From contig CAZYBO010000001.1 in assembly GCA_964645205.1 (NCBI GenBank), positions 310,001 through 374,000 on the forward strand: a stretch of 64,000 bases of DNA, given 5' to 3'. The position numbers and the translations under genes are program-made. Source of the DNA: CAZYBO01 sp964645205 (GTDB lineage Bacteria > Pseudomonadota > Alphaproteobacteria > Rickettsiales > SXRF01). Shown here piece after piece: positions 8,138-16,099 of this stretch; within the stretch, counting starts at the first letter, position 1, and each line of letters opens with the position of its first letter. The notes below the pieces were generated by a model that made no database searches, had not been told where the DNA came from, and saw nothing but the letters and a program-made list of their open reading frames with translations.

Positions 8138-8665
8138 TTAGCCGCGCGACGAACGTTTCTTGGCGTTCGCATCTTCTTCTTCCTGAGCACGCGCTGTGCC
8201 GAATACATTCCCAAACGGTGAGAACATCGTAAACGCCTTCTCGAAGAAGGCCACGTTCTGCCGCGTCATCTCCTCGAATTGTGAGAAGGGCGAGAAGCCG
8301 TCCATCGCCTTGCCCATCATGCCCTGCATACGCTCCTGATTGCTGACGAACGTATTCATGCTGGCATCGAGATAGTGCTGCAGCACGTTGTTCATCTTGT
8401 GGTCGTAGAAACGGATGGCCGAACGCAGGAAGCTCAGCGGCAGCAGCGGCGCGCCTTTGGTTTCCTGCTCGAAAATGATCTGGGTGAGCACCTGGCGGGT
8501 GAGATCCTGCCCGGTTTTAGCGTCCAGCACCACAAATTCGCGCCCCTGCTTTACGCGGTCGCATAAATCTTCCAGCGTGATATAGGCGCTGGTTTCGGTG
8601 TCATAGAGCCTGCGATTGGCGTATTTCTTAATGATCGCCGGTTCTTTCGGGGCATTCGCATTCAT
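8138..8665 (-). CDS. phaR: Polyhydroxyalkanoate synthesis regulator PhaR
   Basis: DNA- and PHA-binding repressor that controls phasin and PHA genes and is released when polymer accumulates. The 175-residue product starts MNANAPKEPAI and contains the PHB/PHA accumulation regulator DNA-binding domain, IKKYANRRLYDTETSAYIT, followed by LEDLCDRVKQGREF and LTQIIFEQE. Phe-rich amphipathic segments in the C-terminal half (FFEKAFTMFSPFG) suit granule binding. It is divergent from the PHA-synthase-like genes across a 91-nt gap, which it may itself control. Confidence 0.93.
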   Translation of the reverse strand: MNANAPKEPAIIKKYANRRLYDTETSAYITLEDLCDRVKQGREFVVLDAKTGQDLTRQVLTQIIFEQETKGAPLLPLSFLRSAIRFYDHKMNNVLQHYLDASMNTFVSNQERMQGMMGKAMDGFSPFSQFEEMTRQNVAFFEKAFTMFSPFGNVFGTARAQEEEDANAKKRSSRG

Positions 8666-8756
8666 GGTTGAATAACTCTCGTAAGTGTATAAATATATGG
8701 CGTCTTTTGTACCATTATCCGCGGGTTTCCGCAATCTATATTAGTAGGATGAGCCT

Positions 8757-9092
8757 ATGACCGACAGCTCTTACCAGCACCTGGCGCGCGATTTCCTCGA
8801 TATGTGGCAGAAGCAGATGTCCTCTGTTGTCCGTGACAAACAGTTCGTTCACGCTATGCTGGAAGCCTTACAGTCATTCCAACCGGGTTATGGAAATAAA
8901 CCGAACAAAACCGATGCTTCCAACCCTTCCCATGCATCTCATGATGGCAATGGGGAGTTGGCTCAGCTCGCCTTTCGCCTTGCAATGTGCGAACGCAGGC
9001 TTGCTGCCCTTGAAGCCGGGGCTAAAAAACCCGCCCGACCCGCTAAAGCTGCAACAAGCGGTCGAGCAGGAAGCAAGAAGCCGCGCAAATAA
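8757..9092 (+). CDS. Small PHA-associated protein (putative), overlaps the synthase gene
   Basis: 111 residues. The N-terminal third, ARDFLDMWQKQMSSVVRDKQ, looks like the amphipathic helix of PhaE- or phasin-type proteins. A Ser/Asn/His linker follows, then the heptad-like segment FRLAMCERRLAALEAG and a Lys/Arg/Ala tail ending KKPRK. The start follows GTAGGATGAGCCT. Its second half overlaps the first about 200 nt of the downstream hydrolase in another frame, and both frames look constrained. I infer a granule-associated or synthase-activating role from the position next to phaR; there is no firm family match. Confidence 0.6.
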   Translation: MTDSSYQHLARDFLDMWQKQMSSVVRDKQFVHAMLEALQSFQPGYGNKPNKTDASNPSHASHDGNGELAQLAFRLAMCERRLAALEAGAKKPARPAKAATSGRAGSKKPRK

Positions 9093-10092
9093 GCTGCTTT
9101 CGGGCATCGTCCGTTATTACGATACTCCCTACGCGCGTAACATGGCGGAGATGCCTGTTATTTGGCGCAAGGGCAACGCCCGCCTGCTGGATTACGGCTC
9201 GCTGACCGGCAGTGTGACAGGCGACGTGCCGATCATGCTATTCATCCCTTCCCTCATCAACCGCTACTATATTCTCGACCTTGAAGAAGAACGCAGCCTG
9301 CTGCGCTGGCTCGCGCGCACGGGCGTCTATCCGCTGGTGCTGGATTGGGGGGAGCCGGGCGAACACGAGCGCGATTTCAATTGCGAGAATTATATCAACG
9401 ACACGCTACTCGATGCGGTCGCCTTCCTGCATGCGGCGGCAGGAAAACCGATAGCGCTTGCGGGCTATTGCATGGGCGGCGTACTTGCGCTGGCGGCGGC
9501 GCAACTGCGCAGCCAACATGTATCCGCACTGGCGCTGCTGGCGACACCGTGGGATTTTCATTGCGCAGAATTTGCGCCGTTCGTGCTGGACAAGCAGTGG
9601 CGTCCCTTGCTTACGCAGGCCATCGAAGCCAACAACCTGCTTCCCGCCGATATATTGCAAGCCCTGTTCTACTGGACGGATCCGTTTGTGTTCGAGCATA
9701 AATTCTGTCGCTTCGCCGACCTCTCGCCCGGTAGCCGCGCCGCGCACGAATTCCTTGCGCTGGAGCACTGGGTCAATGACGGCGTGCCGTTGACCTCGGG
9801 AGTAGCAAAGGAATGCCTGATCGGGTGGGCGCAGGAGAATCAGTTGTATGGTGGGCGGTGGACGGTGGACGGGATAAAAATTACGCCCTCGAAAATCGCC
9901 ATACCCACTTTTATTGCGATCCCTGAAAGCGACCATGTGGTGCCCGCCGGTTGCGCCCTGCCATTGGCGGATGTTATGCCGGATGCCACACTCACGCGCC
10001 CATCCTCAGGCCATGTGGGAATGATCGTAGGAAGCCGTGCGAAGAAAGAATTATGGCAGCCGTTGGCGGAGTGGGTGAAGCAGGTAAGCTAG
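8890..10092 (+). CDS. PHA synthase-like alpha/beta hydrolase (class III PhaC related)
   Basis: About 400 residues with an alpha/beta hydrolase fold and the PhaC lipase-like box GYCMGG (nucleophile Cys), then Asp in IPESDHVVP and His in SSGHVGM, making a Cys-Asp-His triad as in poly(3-hydroxyalkanoate) polymerases. FIPSLINRYYILDL and LDWGEPG are also typical of the PhaC family. It is shorter than class I synthases (about 580) and near class III PhaC size. The N-terminal region PTLPMHLMMAMGSWL resembles the PRPLPLHL segment I recall from related alphaproteobacterial proteins, so the start must lie inside the preceding gene; the ATG chosen is the first that includes it, without a clear ribosome site. 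Confidence 0.75.
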   Translation: MEINRTKPMLPTLPMHLMMAMGSWLSSPFALQCANAGLLPLKPGLKNPPDPLKLQQAVEQEARSRANKLLSGIVRYYDTPYARNMAEMPVIWRKGNARLLDYGSLTGSVTGDVPIMLFIPSLINRYYILDLEEERSLLRWLARTGVYPLVLDWGEPGEHERDFNCENYINDTLLDAVAFLHAAAGKPIALAGYCMGGVLALAAAQLRSQHVSALALLATPWDFHCAEFAPFVLDKQWRPLLTQAIEANNLLPADILQALFYWTDPFVFEHKFCRFADLSPGSRAAHEFLALEHWVNDGVPLTSGVAKECLIGWAQENQLYGGRWTVDGIKITPSKIAIPTFIAIPESDHVVPAGCALPLADVMPDATLTRPSSGHVGMIVGSRAKKELWQPLAEWVKQVS

Positions 10093-10484
10093 CGCCCTAA
10101 GGGTTCGCCATCGCGGAGAAACGCATAAAGGTCTCCCGCGTCTCTTACGGTTTCACAGAAGCGCTGGCCGGCAACATGGTCTTCACACGCCAGTTTCATG
10201 ATATGCGCGATTTCGGTCGGATACATGCGTTGCTTGTGAACGATACGCAACATCTGCTGGTCGTTGCCTTCGATCACGATGGCATAGGAGCCTTTTTTCA
10301 TGTTGCTGTTATTGAGCCTGCGGAATCCGATTTTTTCCAGTTCCGTTTCAAGATCCCAGCGCTCCTGGGAATCGGCGTCCAGCGAAAATGCCGTAAGATT
10401 CTTTTCAAGTCCTGATGCGGTTTTTAGCACCTTGCCGAGTTGTGCGAATTTGGCATAGTCCGGCTTGTCAAATGGCTTGTTCAT
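10089..10484 (-). CDS. Conserved-looking hypothetical protein
   Basis: 131 residues, soluble and without signal peptide; I do not recognise it. The centre, GSYAIVIEGNDQQMLRIVHK, has beta-strand character, and the C-terminus is helical with two cysteines (ACEDHVAGQRFCETV). The ATG start gives MNKPFDKPDY; a GTG two codons upstream is the alternative. It lies convergent with the PHA-synthase-like gene (4-nt overlap of the ends) and divergent from trmD. In most relatives rpsP and rimM precede trmD, so their absence here means the ribosomal cluster has been rearranged. Confidence 0.7.
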   Translation of the reverse strand: MNKPFDKPDYAKFAQLGKVLKTASGLEKNLTAFSLDADSQERWDLETELEKIGFRRLNNSNMKKGSYAIVIEGNDQQMLRIVHKQRMYPTEIAHIMKLACEDHVAGQRFCETVRDAGDLYAFLRDGEPLGR

Positions 10485-10577
10485 CGTCACATCTTGCTTT
10501 ATATAAACTCACCCTCTGATGGTAGCGCACCCGCGGCGACCGAAAGAGTGGATTTTTGTTACATTTGTGTGAAGCCC

Positions 10578-11297
10578 ATGACGAGTGCCACCCTGTTTTC
10601 CACGGTTATCCTTACGTTGTTCCCGGAAATGTTCCCCGGACCGCTGGGACAGTCGCTTGCCGGGAAAGCGCTGGAAAAAGGCATCTGGTCGCTGGAAGCG
10701 CTTAATATCCGCGATTTTACTACCGACCGCCACGCCACGGTGGACGATTCTCCCTATGGTGGCGGCACCGGCATGGTCATGAAACCCGATGTGGTGGATC
10801 GCGCCGTGGAAGTCGCCCGCCGACAGCTGCCCAGCGCTCGCATCGTCTGCACCTCCCCGCGCGGGGTTCCGTTGACACAGAAGCTCGCTGAAGAGCTTAA
10901 GTCTATGGATTTAATCATATTATGCGGCCGTTTTGAGGGTGTTGACCAGCGGGTAATCGAAAACCACGATATGCTGGAAGTCAGCATCGGCGATTATATC
11001 CTCTCCGGCGGGGAAATCGCGGCCATGGCCATTCTCGACGCTTGCGTACGCCTGCTGCCGGGGGTGATAAAAAACGAGGACGCGTTGGCGCAGGAAAGTT
11101 TCAATACCTCCGCAGAATATGCTGGACTGCTTGAATATCCTCATTATACTAGACCCTCATTTTGGAATGGGATGCCGGTGCCTGAGGTGCTGCTTTCCGG
11201 AAATCATGAGCAAATCAGGGCGTGGCGGCTTGAGCAGGCGAAAGCCATCACCAAGGCTCGCCGCCCGGATTTATTGAAACGCGCATCGAACGAATAA
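10578..11297 (+). CDS. trmD: tRNA (guanine-N1-)-methyltransferase
   Basis: Methylates G37 of tRNAs reading CNN/CGG-type codons with S-adenosylmethionine, preventing +1 frameshifting. The 239-residue SPOUT enzyme shows the trefoil-knot motifs DSPYGGGTGMVMKPDV, TSPRG, LCGRFEGVDQRV and SIGDYILSGGE, plus QESFNTSAEY and EYPHYTRP. The start MTSATLF follows GTGAAGCCC; a longer in-frame extension to the left is not conserved sequence. rplS follows 21 nt later, the usual order. Neighbouring rpsP and rimM are missing upstream. Confidence 0.97.
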   Translation: MTSATLFSTVILTLFPEMFPGPLGQSLAGKALEKGIWSLEALNIRDFTTDRHATVDDSPYGGGTGMVMKPDVVDRAVEVARRQLPSARIVCTSPRGVPLTQKLAEELKSMDLIILCGRFEGVDQRVIENHDMLEVSIGDYILSGGEIAAMAILDACVRLLPGVIKNEDALAQESFNTSAEYAGLLEYPHYTRPSFWNGMPVPEVLLSGNHEQIRAWRLEQAKAITKARRPDLLKRASNE

Positions 11298-11318
11298 AGT
11301 GTAAAAGGGAATAATATT

Positions 11319-11696
11319 ATGAATATGCTGCAAAAAATTGAAAAAGCCACGCTGGAGAAACTCTCCGCAGGCAAGCGTATCGATGCCTTCTCCGAAGGCG
11401 ATACCGTGCGCGTGAACGTGCTCATCATCGAAGGCGCAACCGAGCGTGTGCAGACCTTTGAAGGCCTCGTCATCGGCAAGAAAAATGCTGGTATGCGTTC
11501 GTCTTTCACCGTGCGCAAAATCAGCCATGGCGAAGGTGTGGAACGCGTATTCCCGACCTTCTCGCCGCGCGTAGAAAGCGTCGAGCTGGTTCGCCGCGGC
11601 AATGTACGCCGTGCGAAACTGTATTACCTCCGCGGTCTCACCGGCAAAGCGGCGCGTATTACCGAACGCAAGGACGCCGTTAAGGTTGCCGAATAA
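11319..11696 (+). CDS. rplS: 50S ribosomal protein L19
   Basis: Protein of the 30S-50S interface. The 125 residues include the family core DTVRVNVLIIEGATERVQTF, EGLVIGKKNAG, SFTVRKISHGEGVERVFPTF and RRGNVRRAKLYYLR. Length is normal, with a short alphaproteobacterial tail ending KVAE. The ribosome site is AAAAGGGA. It sits between trmD and leuC; the leuC GTG start is only 18 nt downstream, so ribosomal and leucine genes are probably on one transcript. Confidence 0.98.
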   Translation: MNMLQKIEKATLEKLSAGKRIDAFSEGDTVRVNVLIIEGATERVQTFEGLVIGKKNAGMRSSFTVRKISHGEGVERVFPTFSPRVESVELVRRGNVRRAKLYYLRGLTGKAARITERKDAVKVAE

Positions 11697-11714
11697 GCGA
11701 TACGGTTTTTTGCC

Positions 11715-13106
11715 GTGACCGCACCCCGTACCCTGTTCGACAAAATCTGGGAATCGCACCTCGTTCATTCGCAGGACGATGGCACGTGCCTGATGTATGT
11801 CGATCGGCACCTCATCCACGAAGTCACCTCTCCGCAGGCGTTTGAAGGCTTGCGCGTCAGCGGTCGCAAAGTGCGCCGCCCGGATGCCACGCTCGCCGTT
11901 CCCGATCATAACGTGCCCACCACGCCGGAACGTAAGCAAGGCATCATCAAAGACGAAACCTCGCGCATTCAGGTGCAGACGCTTGCCGACAACGCCAAGG
12001 AATTTGGCATCACCTACTACGCGATGGACGATAAACGCCAAGGCATCGTGCATATCGTAGGCCCCGAGCAGGGCTTCACCCAGCCCGGCAATACCATCGT
12101 CTGCGGCGATTCGCACACCAGCACGCACGGCGCGTTCGGCGCGCTCGCGTTCGGCATCGGCACCAGCGAAGTAGAACATGTGCTCGCCACGCAAACCCTC
12201 ATCCAACGCCGCGCGAAAAACATGCGCGTGACCGTGGACGGCAAACTTGCGCCCGGCATCACCGCTAAAGACATCACGCTCGCCATCATCGGCAAAATCG
12301 GCACCGCAGGTGGCACCGGTTATGTTATCGAATATGCGGGCGAAGCGATCCGCAACCTTTCGATGGAAGGCCGCATGACCGTGTGCAACATGTCCATCGA
12401 AGCGGGCGCGCGCGCAGGCCTCATTGCGCCCGACGACACCACCTTCACCTACCTCAAAGGCCGTCCGCAATGCCCGCAGGGTGCCGACTGGGATAAGGCC
12501 GTCGCCTACTGGAAAACGCTGCCGTCCGATGCAGGCGCGAAATACGATATGGAAATCACGCTGAACGCCGCCGACATCGCGCCGCAAGTCACATGGGGCA
12601 CCAGCCCGGAAGACGTGCTGCCGATCACCGCGTCCGTCCCCGCGGGCGACACCCCCACGAAAGCGCGTGCGCTGGAATATATGGGGCTTACGGCAGGTAC
12701 GAAACTCACCGACATTCCCATCGATAAAGTATTCATCGGCTCCTGCACCAACGGCCGCATCGAAGATTTGCGCGAAGCCGCGAAACTGGCGGAAGGCAAG
12801 CATGTCGCCAAGAACGTAAAGCTCGCGATGGTCGTGCCCGGCTCCGGCCTCGTCAAAGAACAGGCCGAAAAAGAAGGCCTCGATAAAATTTTCCTCGCCG
12901 CCGGGTTTGAATGGCGTGAACCGGGCTGCTCCATGTGCCTTGCCATGAACGCCGACCGCTTAGAACCGGGTGAACGCTGCGCTTCCACCTCCAACCGCAA
13001 TTTTGAGGGTCGTCAGGGGCGCGGTGGCCGCACGCATTTGATGTCGCCCGCAATGGCGGTAGCTGCGGCAGTGACGGGGCATCTGGCCGATGTTCGAACG
13101 TTATGA
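11715..13106 (+). CDS. leuC: 3-Isopropylmalate dehydratase large subunit
   Basis: With LeuD isomerises 2-isopropylmalate to 3-isopropylmalate in leucine synthesis. The 463-residue aconitase-family protein carries GDSHTSTHGAFGALAFGIGT, the cluster cysteine in FIGSCTNGRIEDLREA and the two cysteines of EPGCSMCLAMN. The start is GTG (MTAPRTLFDK), matching the usual LeuC start. The stop overlaps an orphan gene by 4 nt. Its partner leuD lies 1.1 kb downstream, separated by three small genes on both strands, so the leuCD operon has been split. Confidence 0.98.
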   Translation: MTAPRTLFDKIWESHLVHSQDDGTCLMYVDRHLIHEVTSPQAFEGLRVSGRKVRRPDATLAVPDHNVPTTPERKQGIIKDETSRIQVQTLADNAKEFGITYYAMDDKRQGIVHIVGPEQGFTQPGNTIVCGDSHTSTHGAFGALAFGIGTSEVEHVLATQTLIQRRAKNMRVTVDGKLAPGITAKDITLAIIGKIGTAGGTGYVIEYAGEAIRNLSMEGRMTVCNMSIEAGARAGLIAPDDTTFTYLKGRPQCPQGADWDKAVAYWKTLPSDAGAKYDMEITLNAADIAPQVTWGTSPEDVLPITASVPAGDTPTKARALEYMGLTAGTKLTDIPIDKVFIGSCTNGRIEDLREAAKLAEGKHVAKNVKLAMVVPGSGLVKEQAEKEGLDKIFLAAGFEWREPGCSMCLAMNADRLEPGERCASTSNRNFEGRQGRGGRTHLMSPAMAVAAAVTGHLADVRTL

Positions 13107-13561
13107 TGGATACCGTCCAGGCGGTCGCCACCTTTAAAAAGGCAGCCGATACGTTCAGGGCAACTTCTACGGCTGACAATTTTCGAATCTTGCAGATTGA
13201 ATCCAGAGCGGCGTGGTCTGCAATCCACAGTGATAGTTTGTGGCAGCTTCCTCTGACGAAGAGTGGGTCGGGTAAGATCCCCGGCTCTACTTTGGATACG
13301 CTCTTCGTAGAGCAAGTGAAGGATTTTATTGAAACGACACGCGAGGTGCTGGAAGTCGCCCGGCTAGCGCAATCGCAAATCGCCCCCGCAGATAAAAACG
13401 CCTATTCCTATTATCTGGCGCAATGTGCCGCACGGCAGGCGCTTGCAGAAACATTCCTCGATCAGGGAATGGACGCATGTAATGCAAAAAGCAAAGCGCA
13501 AGGAAAACGTTTTGAGGCGGCATTAGAAGCACGCGATAAAGGGCAACGCGGAGGACGCTAG
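13103..13561 (+). CDS. Orphan protein coupled to leuC
   Basis: Unrecognised 152-residue, mainly helical soluble protein (FVEQVKDFIETTREVLEVAR; AQCAARQALAETFLDQGMDA). Its ATG overlaps the leuC stop in an ATGATGG junction, so translation is coupled. No catalytic motif, signal peptide or membrane helix is seen. The C-terminus is very basic. It ends 6 nt before the convergent end of the next gene. Nothing links it functionally to leucine synthesis beyond position. Confidence 0.65.
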   Translation: MMDTVQAVATFKKAADTFRATSTADNFRILQIESRAAWSAIHSDSLWQLPLTKSGSGKIPGSTLDTLFVEQVKDFIETTREVLEVARLAQSQIAPADKNAYSYYLAQCAARQALAETFLDQGMDACNAKSKAQGKRFEAALEARDKGQRGGR

Positions 13562-13567
13562 CAGCGC

Positions 13568-13963
13568 CTACCCTATCTGCACTTCCCCAAGATTCCTGCT
13601 CGTCGGCAGCGCTTTTTTATCGATTTTCAGTTTTTCGCACACGCCGTCTGTGAACGCGTCGAGCATTTTATGTACCGCTAACTGATCGGCTCTTTGCTCC
13701 GCGCCGCCAATCAGGGAAGCGCCGAATTTCATGGACGCTACTGCGTTCGCCAATTCGCCGATGGTGGTGAACTGGCCGAACATCGCAGCCGTATCCAGTT
13801 GCTTGACGATGCGCTTGTGCGATGCGTATGCCCTGCCTGCCTCGGCTCTATCAATTTCAGCATAGGCGGCCTCTAATTTTACCAGACCGTGCCGGAACAC
13901 TTCTTCGGCAAGCGGTGTTTTGCGGATGGCTTCGTAGTCTTGCAGCGGGGGTAGATTGCTCAT
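13568..13963 (-). CDS. Orphan helical protein behind a Pho-type box
   Basis: 131 residues, all-helical by eye (EEVFRHGLVKLEAAYAEIDR; YASHKRIVKQLDTAAMFGQF), no signal peptide or membrane segment, no recognised family. The start MSNLPPLQDY follows a GGAGTTTTT stretch. The upstream region has a Pho-type direct repeat with a good -10, which groups this gene with the other orphan genes sharing that promoter design. Function unknown. Confidence 0.7.
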   Translation of the reverse strand: MSNLPPLQDYEAIRKTPLAEEVFRHGLVKLEAAYAEIDRAEAGRAYASHKRIVKQLDTAAMFGQFTTIGELANAVASMKFGASLIGGAEQRADQLAVHKMLDAFTDGVCEKLKIDKKALPTSRNLGEVQIG

Positions 13964-13992
13964 AAAAACTCCATAATTTACGCTCTAGCAAT

Positions 13993-14034
13993 AGCATAAC
14001 CAGTGGACAGAAGATTGTTAAGATTATATGACAT
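13993..14034 (-). promoter_or_regulatory. PhoB-type box and -10
   Basis: Read on the minus strand: ATGTCAT-ATAA-TCTTAAC, two half-sites with an 11-bp period, then 18 nt, then TATGCT. The second half-site also forms a TTAACA -35 with a 17-nt spacer to TATGCT, so a basal sigma-70 promoter is embedded. The spacing to the -10 is 4 nt shorter than at the other Pho-type promoters here. Confidence 0.55.
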
Positions 14035-14072
14035 TAGCTGTGTCCCTTCAATATACGGGTATATGAGGTTTT

Positions 14073-14228
14073 ATGTCATTCTTCCAAAGCCTTGGTAATT
14101 TTTTTGGCTCCCTTTTCGGTGGGAAAAAGCGAAAAGAGGAGAAGGAGTGGGCAAGCCTCAATTTCGGAAAGCCCGCAAAACCCGATAACCTTATACCGCT
14201 TGACCCCAACGACCCCTGGAAAACCTGA
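14073..14228 (+). CDS. Small protein of 51 residues upstream of leuD
   Basis: Short reading frame starting MSFFQSLGNFFGSLFGGKKR and ending DPNDPWKT. The first 16 residues form a strongly amphipathic, Phe-rich helix, followed by a KRKEEKE charged run. The ATG follows ATGAGGTTTT, a passable ribosome site, and the stop lies 1 nt before the leuD start, which argues for coupled translation. It could be a membrane-binding small protein or a leader peptide for leuD; it is not a leucine-rich attenuator (three Leu only). Moderate confidence that it is translated. Confidence 0.5.
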   Translation: MSFFQSLGNFFGSLFGGKKRKEEKEWASLNFGKPAKPDNLIPLDPNDPWKT

Positions 14229-14229
14229 T

Positions 14230-14838
14230 ATGCAAAAATTCAACACCCTCTCCGCCGTCGCAGCGCCCCTGCCCATCGATAATGTCGACACCGACATGAT
14301 CATCCCCAAGCAGTTCCTGAAAACCATCAAGCGCACCGGGCTGAAGGAAGGCCTGTTCTTTGAAATGCGCTTCCGCGTGGACGGCTCGAAGGTGGACGAA
14401 TTCGTACTGCATAACGCGCCGTACGACCATGCGCAAATCCTCGTATCCGGCGCGAATTTCGGCTGCGGTTCGTCGCGCGAGCATGCGCCGTGGGCGCTGC
14501 TGGATTTCGGCATTCGCTGTGTAATTGCGCCCTCGTTCGCGGATATTTTCTTCAACAACTGCTTTAAGAACGGCATCCTGCCCGTCGTGCTGCCGAAGGA
14601 GCAGGTAGATACGCTCATGGGCTATGCCAAGCGCGGCGATAAAATCGGCGTCGATCTCGATAAGCAAACGGTGAATGCGGGCAACGAATCGTTTGCTTTC
14701 AGCGTAGAGCCGTTCCGCAAACATTGCCTGCAGAACGGGCTGGACGATATTGGCCTGACGTTGCAAAAGCTCGATGCTATCTCCGCGTTCGAGGCAAAAA
14801 ATAAATCCGTCACGCCGTGGCTGTATAGCGCGGCATGA
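14230..14838 (+). CDS. leuD: 3-Isopropylmalate dehydratase small subunit
   Basis: Swivel-domain partner of LeuC. The 202-residue protein has the family signature NFGCGSSREHAPWALLDFGI and NNCFKNGILPVVL; it starts MQKFNTLSAVAAPLPIDNVD as usual. The stop overlaps the next gene, a cation-efflux-like protein, by 4 nt (ATGA). leuB follows after two further genes on opposite strands, so leuC, leuD and leuB are close but not contiguous. Confidence 0.98.
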   Translation: MQKFNTLSAVAAPLPIDNVDTDMIIPKQFLKTIKRTGLKEGLFFEMRFRVDGSKVDEFVLHNAPYDHAQILVSGANFGCGSSREHAPWALLDFGIRCVIAPSFADIFFNNCFKNGILPVVLPKEQVDTLMGYAKRGDKIGVDLDKQTVNAGNESFAFSVEPFRKHCLQNGLDDIGLTLQKLDAISAFEAKNKSVTPWLYSAA

Positions 14839-15440
14839 GCGGCGCACATTGCGGCCATCACCACGATAAATTCGATCACGACCGCCGTATCCTGTGGATC
14901 GTGCTGGCACTCAACTTCGCCATGTTCCTGCTGGAAATCTGGCAGGGGTTTGAAGCAGATTCCACCTCCCTTCTCGCCGATTCGATGGATTTTTTAAGCG
15001 ACTCGTTCAGCTACGCCATCACGCTGGTCGTGCTGGCTAAATCGCTTTCCGTACGCGCCCACGCTTCTTTGCTCAAAGCGGCGTTGATGCTGATACTGGC
15101 GGGGCTTGCGCTGACGCAGGGCACCTATAATTTCATGTTTGGTCACATACCCGTTTATACCACGATGGCATGGGTGGGAGCCTGCGCGCTGATCGTTAAT
15201 CTCGTCAGCGCAGGCTTGCTTTACGCCACGCGAGGGCGTGACAGCAACATGCGCTCCGTGTGGCTATGCAGCCGCAACGATGCGATTGCCAATATCATGA
15301 TTATTATCGCCGCCGGACTGGTCTACGCCACCGACACGCTATGGCCGGATTTGCTGGTGGCGCTGCTCATCGCGTGGCTGGAAGGCACTTCCGCCATTAA
15401 GATTATCAGGCAGGCACGCGCAGAGTTAGCGCACCGCTGA
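14835..15440 (+). CDS. Cation diffusion facilitator-like membrane protein (TM domain only)
   Basis: 201 residues with a His-rich N-terminus (CGHHHDKFDHD) and about six membrane helices. The CDF zinc-site pattern is partly visible: DSMDFLSDSFSYA in helix 2 and SRNDAIANI in helix 5. The cytoplasmic dimerisation domain found in full-length CDF exporters (about 300 residues) is absent, as in the short CzcD/YdfM-like group. It probably moves Zn2+ or another divalent cation across the inner membrane. It is translationally coupled to leuD, and its 3' end overlaps the convergent orphan gene by 15 nt. Confidence 0.75.
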   Translation: MSGAHCGHHHDKFDHDRRILWIVLALNFAMFLLEIWQGFEADSTSLLADSMDFLSDSFSYAITLVVLAKSLSVRAHASLLKAALMLILAGLALTQGTYNFMFGHIPVYTTMAWVGACALIVNLVSAGLLYATRGRDSNMRSVWLCSRNDAIANIMIIIAAGLVYATDTLWPDLLVALLIAWLEGTSAIKIIRQARAELAHR

Positions 15441-15959
15441 TGCCGACTGCACGCCGCGATCCTCGGCGGCAATCAGTTTTTCAGCGGGGATGCTCAGTAT
15501 CGCCAGCGCGGTATCATCCTTGTTACGTGCGAACGTCATAGTAATGGCGTCGTGCGCAAGCAATTCTCCACCAAGGCGCGGATCGCGCCTTACGATATTT
15601 TCCGTACGCAGCGCGTTTTTAACACGGTTAATTTTAGCGGCACCTTCGACGGCAAGCTGGCTCTCATAAGAAAGCGTGGTAAGTTCGGGCGGAAGCAGGC
15701 TGCTATGTGTCTGCGCGTCTGCATACGCCTGAGGCGAAACACTCAACTTGCCCGCTTTGGCATTCATGGCATGCATTCCCATGATGGAGTTACGCCGAGC
15801 CTGATCTACCGGAAGTTTATCAAAAGAAATAAGAAGATTACCGCCACCAGCGCTAATTTTAGGGCTTATCGTCCCCCAATCCTGCGCGGCCGCCCATTTT
15901 TCCATGTGTTGAGCGGCGGCTTCTGCGATGGCGTGTTCTTTTTCTTGTTCAGTATTCAT
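15426..15959 (-). CDS. Orphan protein behind a Pho-type box
   Basis: Unrecognised 177-residue soluble protein, rich in Ala. The N-terminal third is helical and acidic (EKEHAIAEAAAQHMEKW); GGGNLLISFDKLPVDQAR and ITMTFARNKDDTALAILSIP look like a beta-rich pair of segments. No signal peptide. The last 15 nt overlap the end of the cation-efflux-like gene on the other strand. The promoter has a Pho-type direct repeat. Function unknown. Confidence 0.7.
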   Translation of the reverse strand: MNTEQEKEHAIAEAAAQHMEKWAAAQDWGTISPKISAGGGNLLISFDKLPVDQARRNSIMGMHAMNAKAGKLSVSPQAYADAQTHSSLLPPELTTLSYESQLAVEGAAKINRVKNALRTENIVRRDPRLGGELLAHDAITMTFARNKDDTALAILSIPAEKLIAAEDRGVQSASAVR

Positions 15960-15990
15960 AATGGCTACCTATTAAAATTAATTCACCAGC

Positions 15991-16036
15991 ACCGTATCAC
16001 GCTGCTTTCAAAAGGAATGTTAAGTTTTCATGACAA
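15991..16036 (-). promoter_or_regulatory. PhoB-type box and -10
   Basis: Read on the minus strand: TTGTCAT-GAAA-ACTTAAC, two 7-bp half-sites with 11-bp period, then exactly 22 nt to TACGGT. The downstream stretch AGCGTGATA is also found at the same place in the promoter of the membrane orphan after acnA, so the two promoters look related beyond the box itself. Confidence 0.6.
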
Positions 16037-16099
16037 TCCGGTTGCATCTGTTTGCGCCTTATATTAGCGTGCCGCTTTACTCAAGAATTATAGGGTCTT

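Noticed and set aside
11700..11716. ACGG-TTTTTTG-CCGT hairpin after rplS as a terminator
   Set aside because: The stem is only 4 bp and overlaps the leuC start codon; read-through into leuC is more likely.
11271..12803. Long open frame (about 510 codons) antisense to leuC
   Set aside because: Its translation is Gly/Arg/His-rich low-complexity sequence with no domain, and it mirrors the codon bias of leuC, whose motifs are unambiguous.
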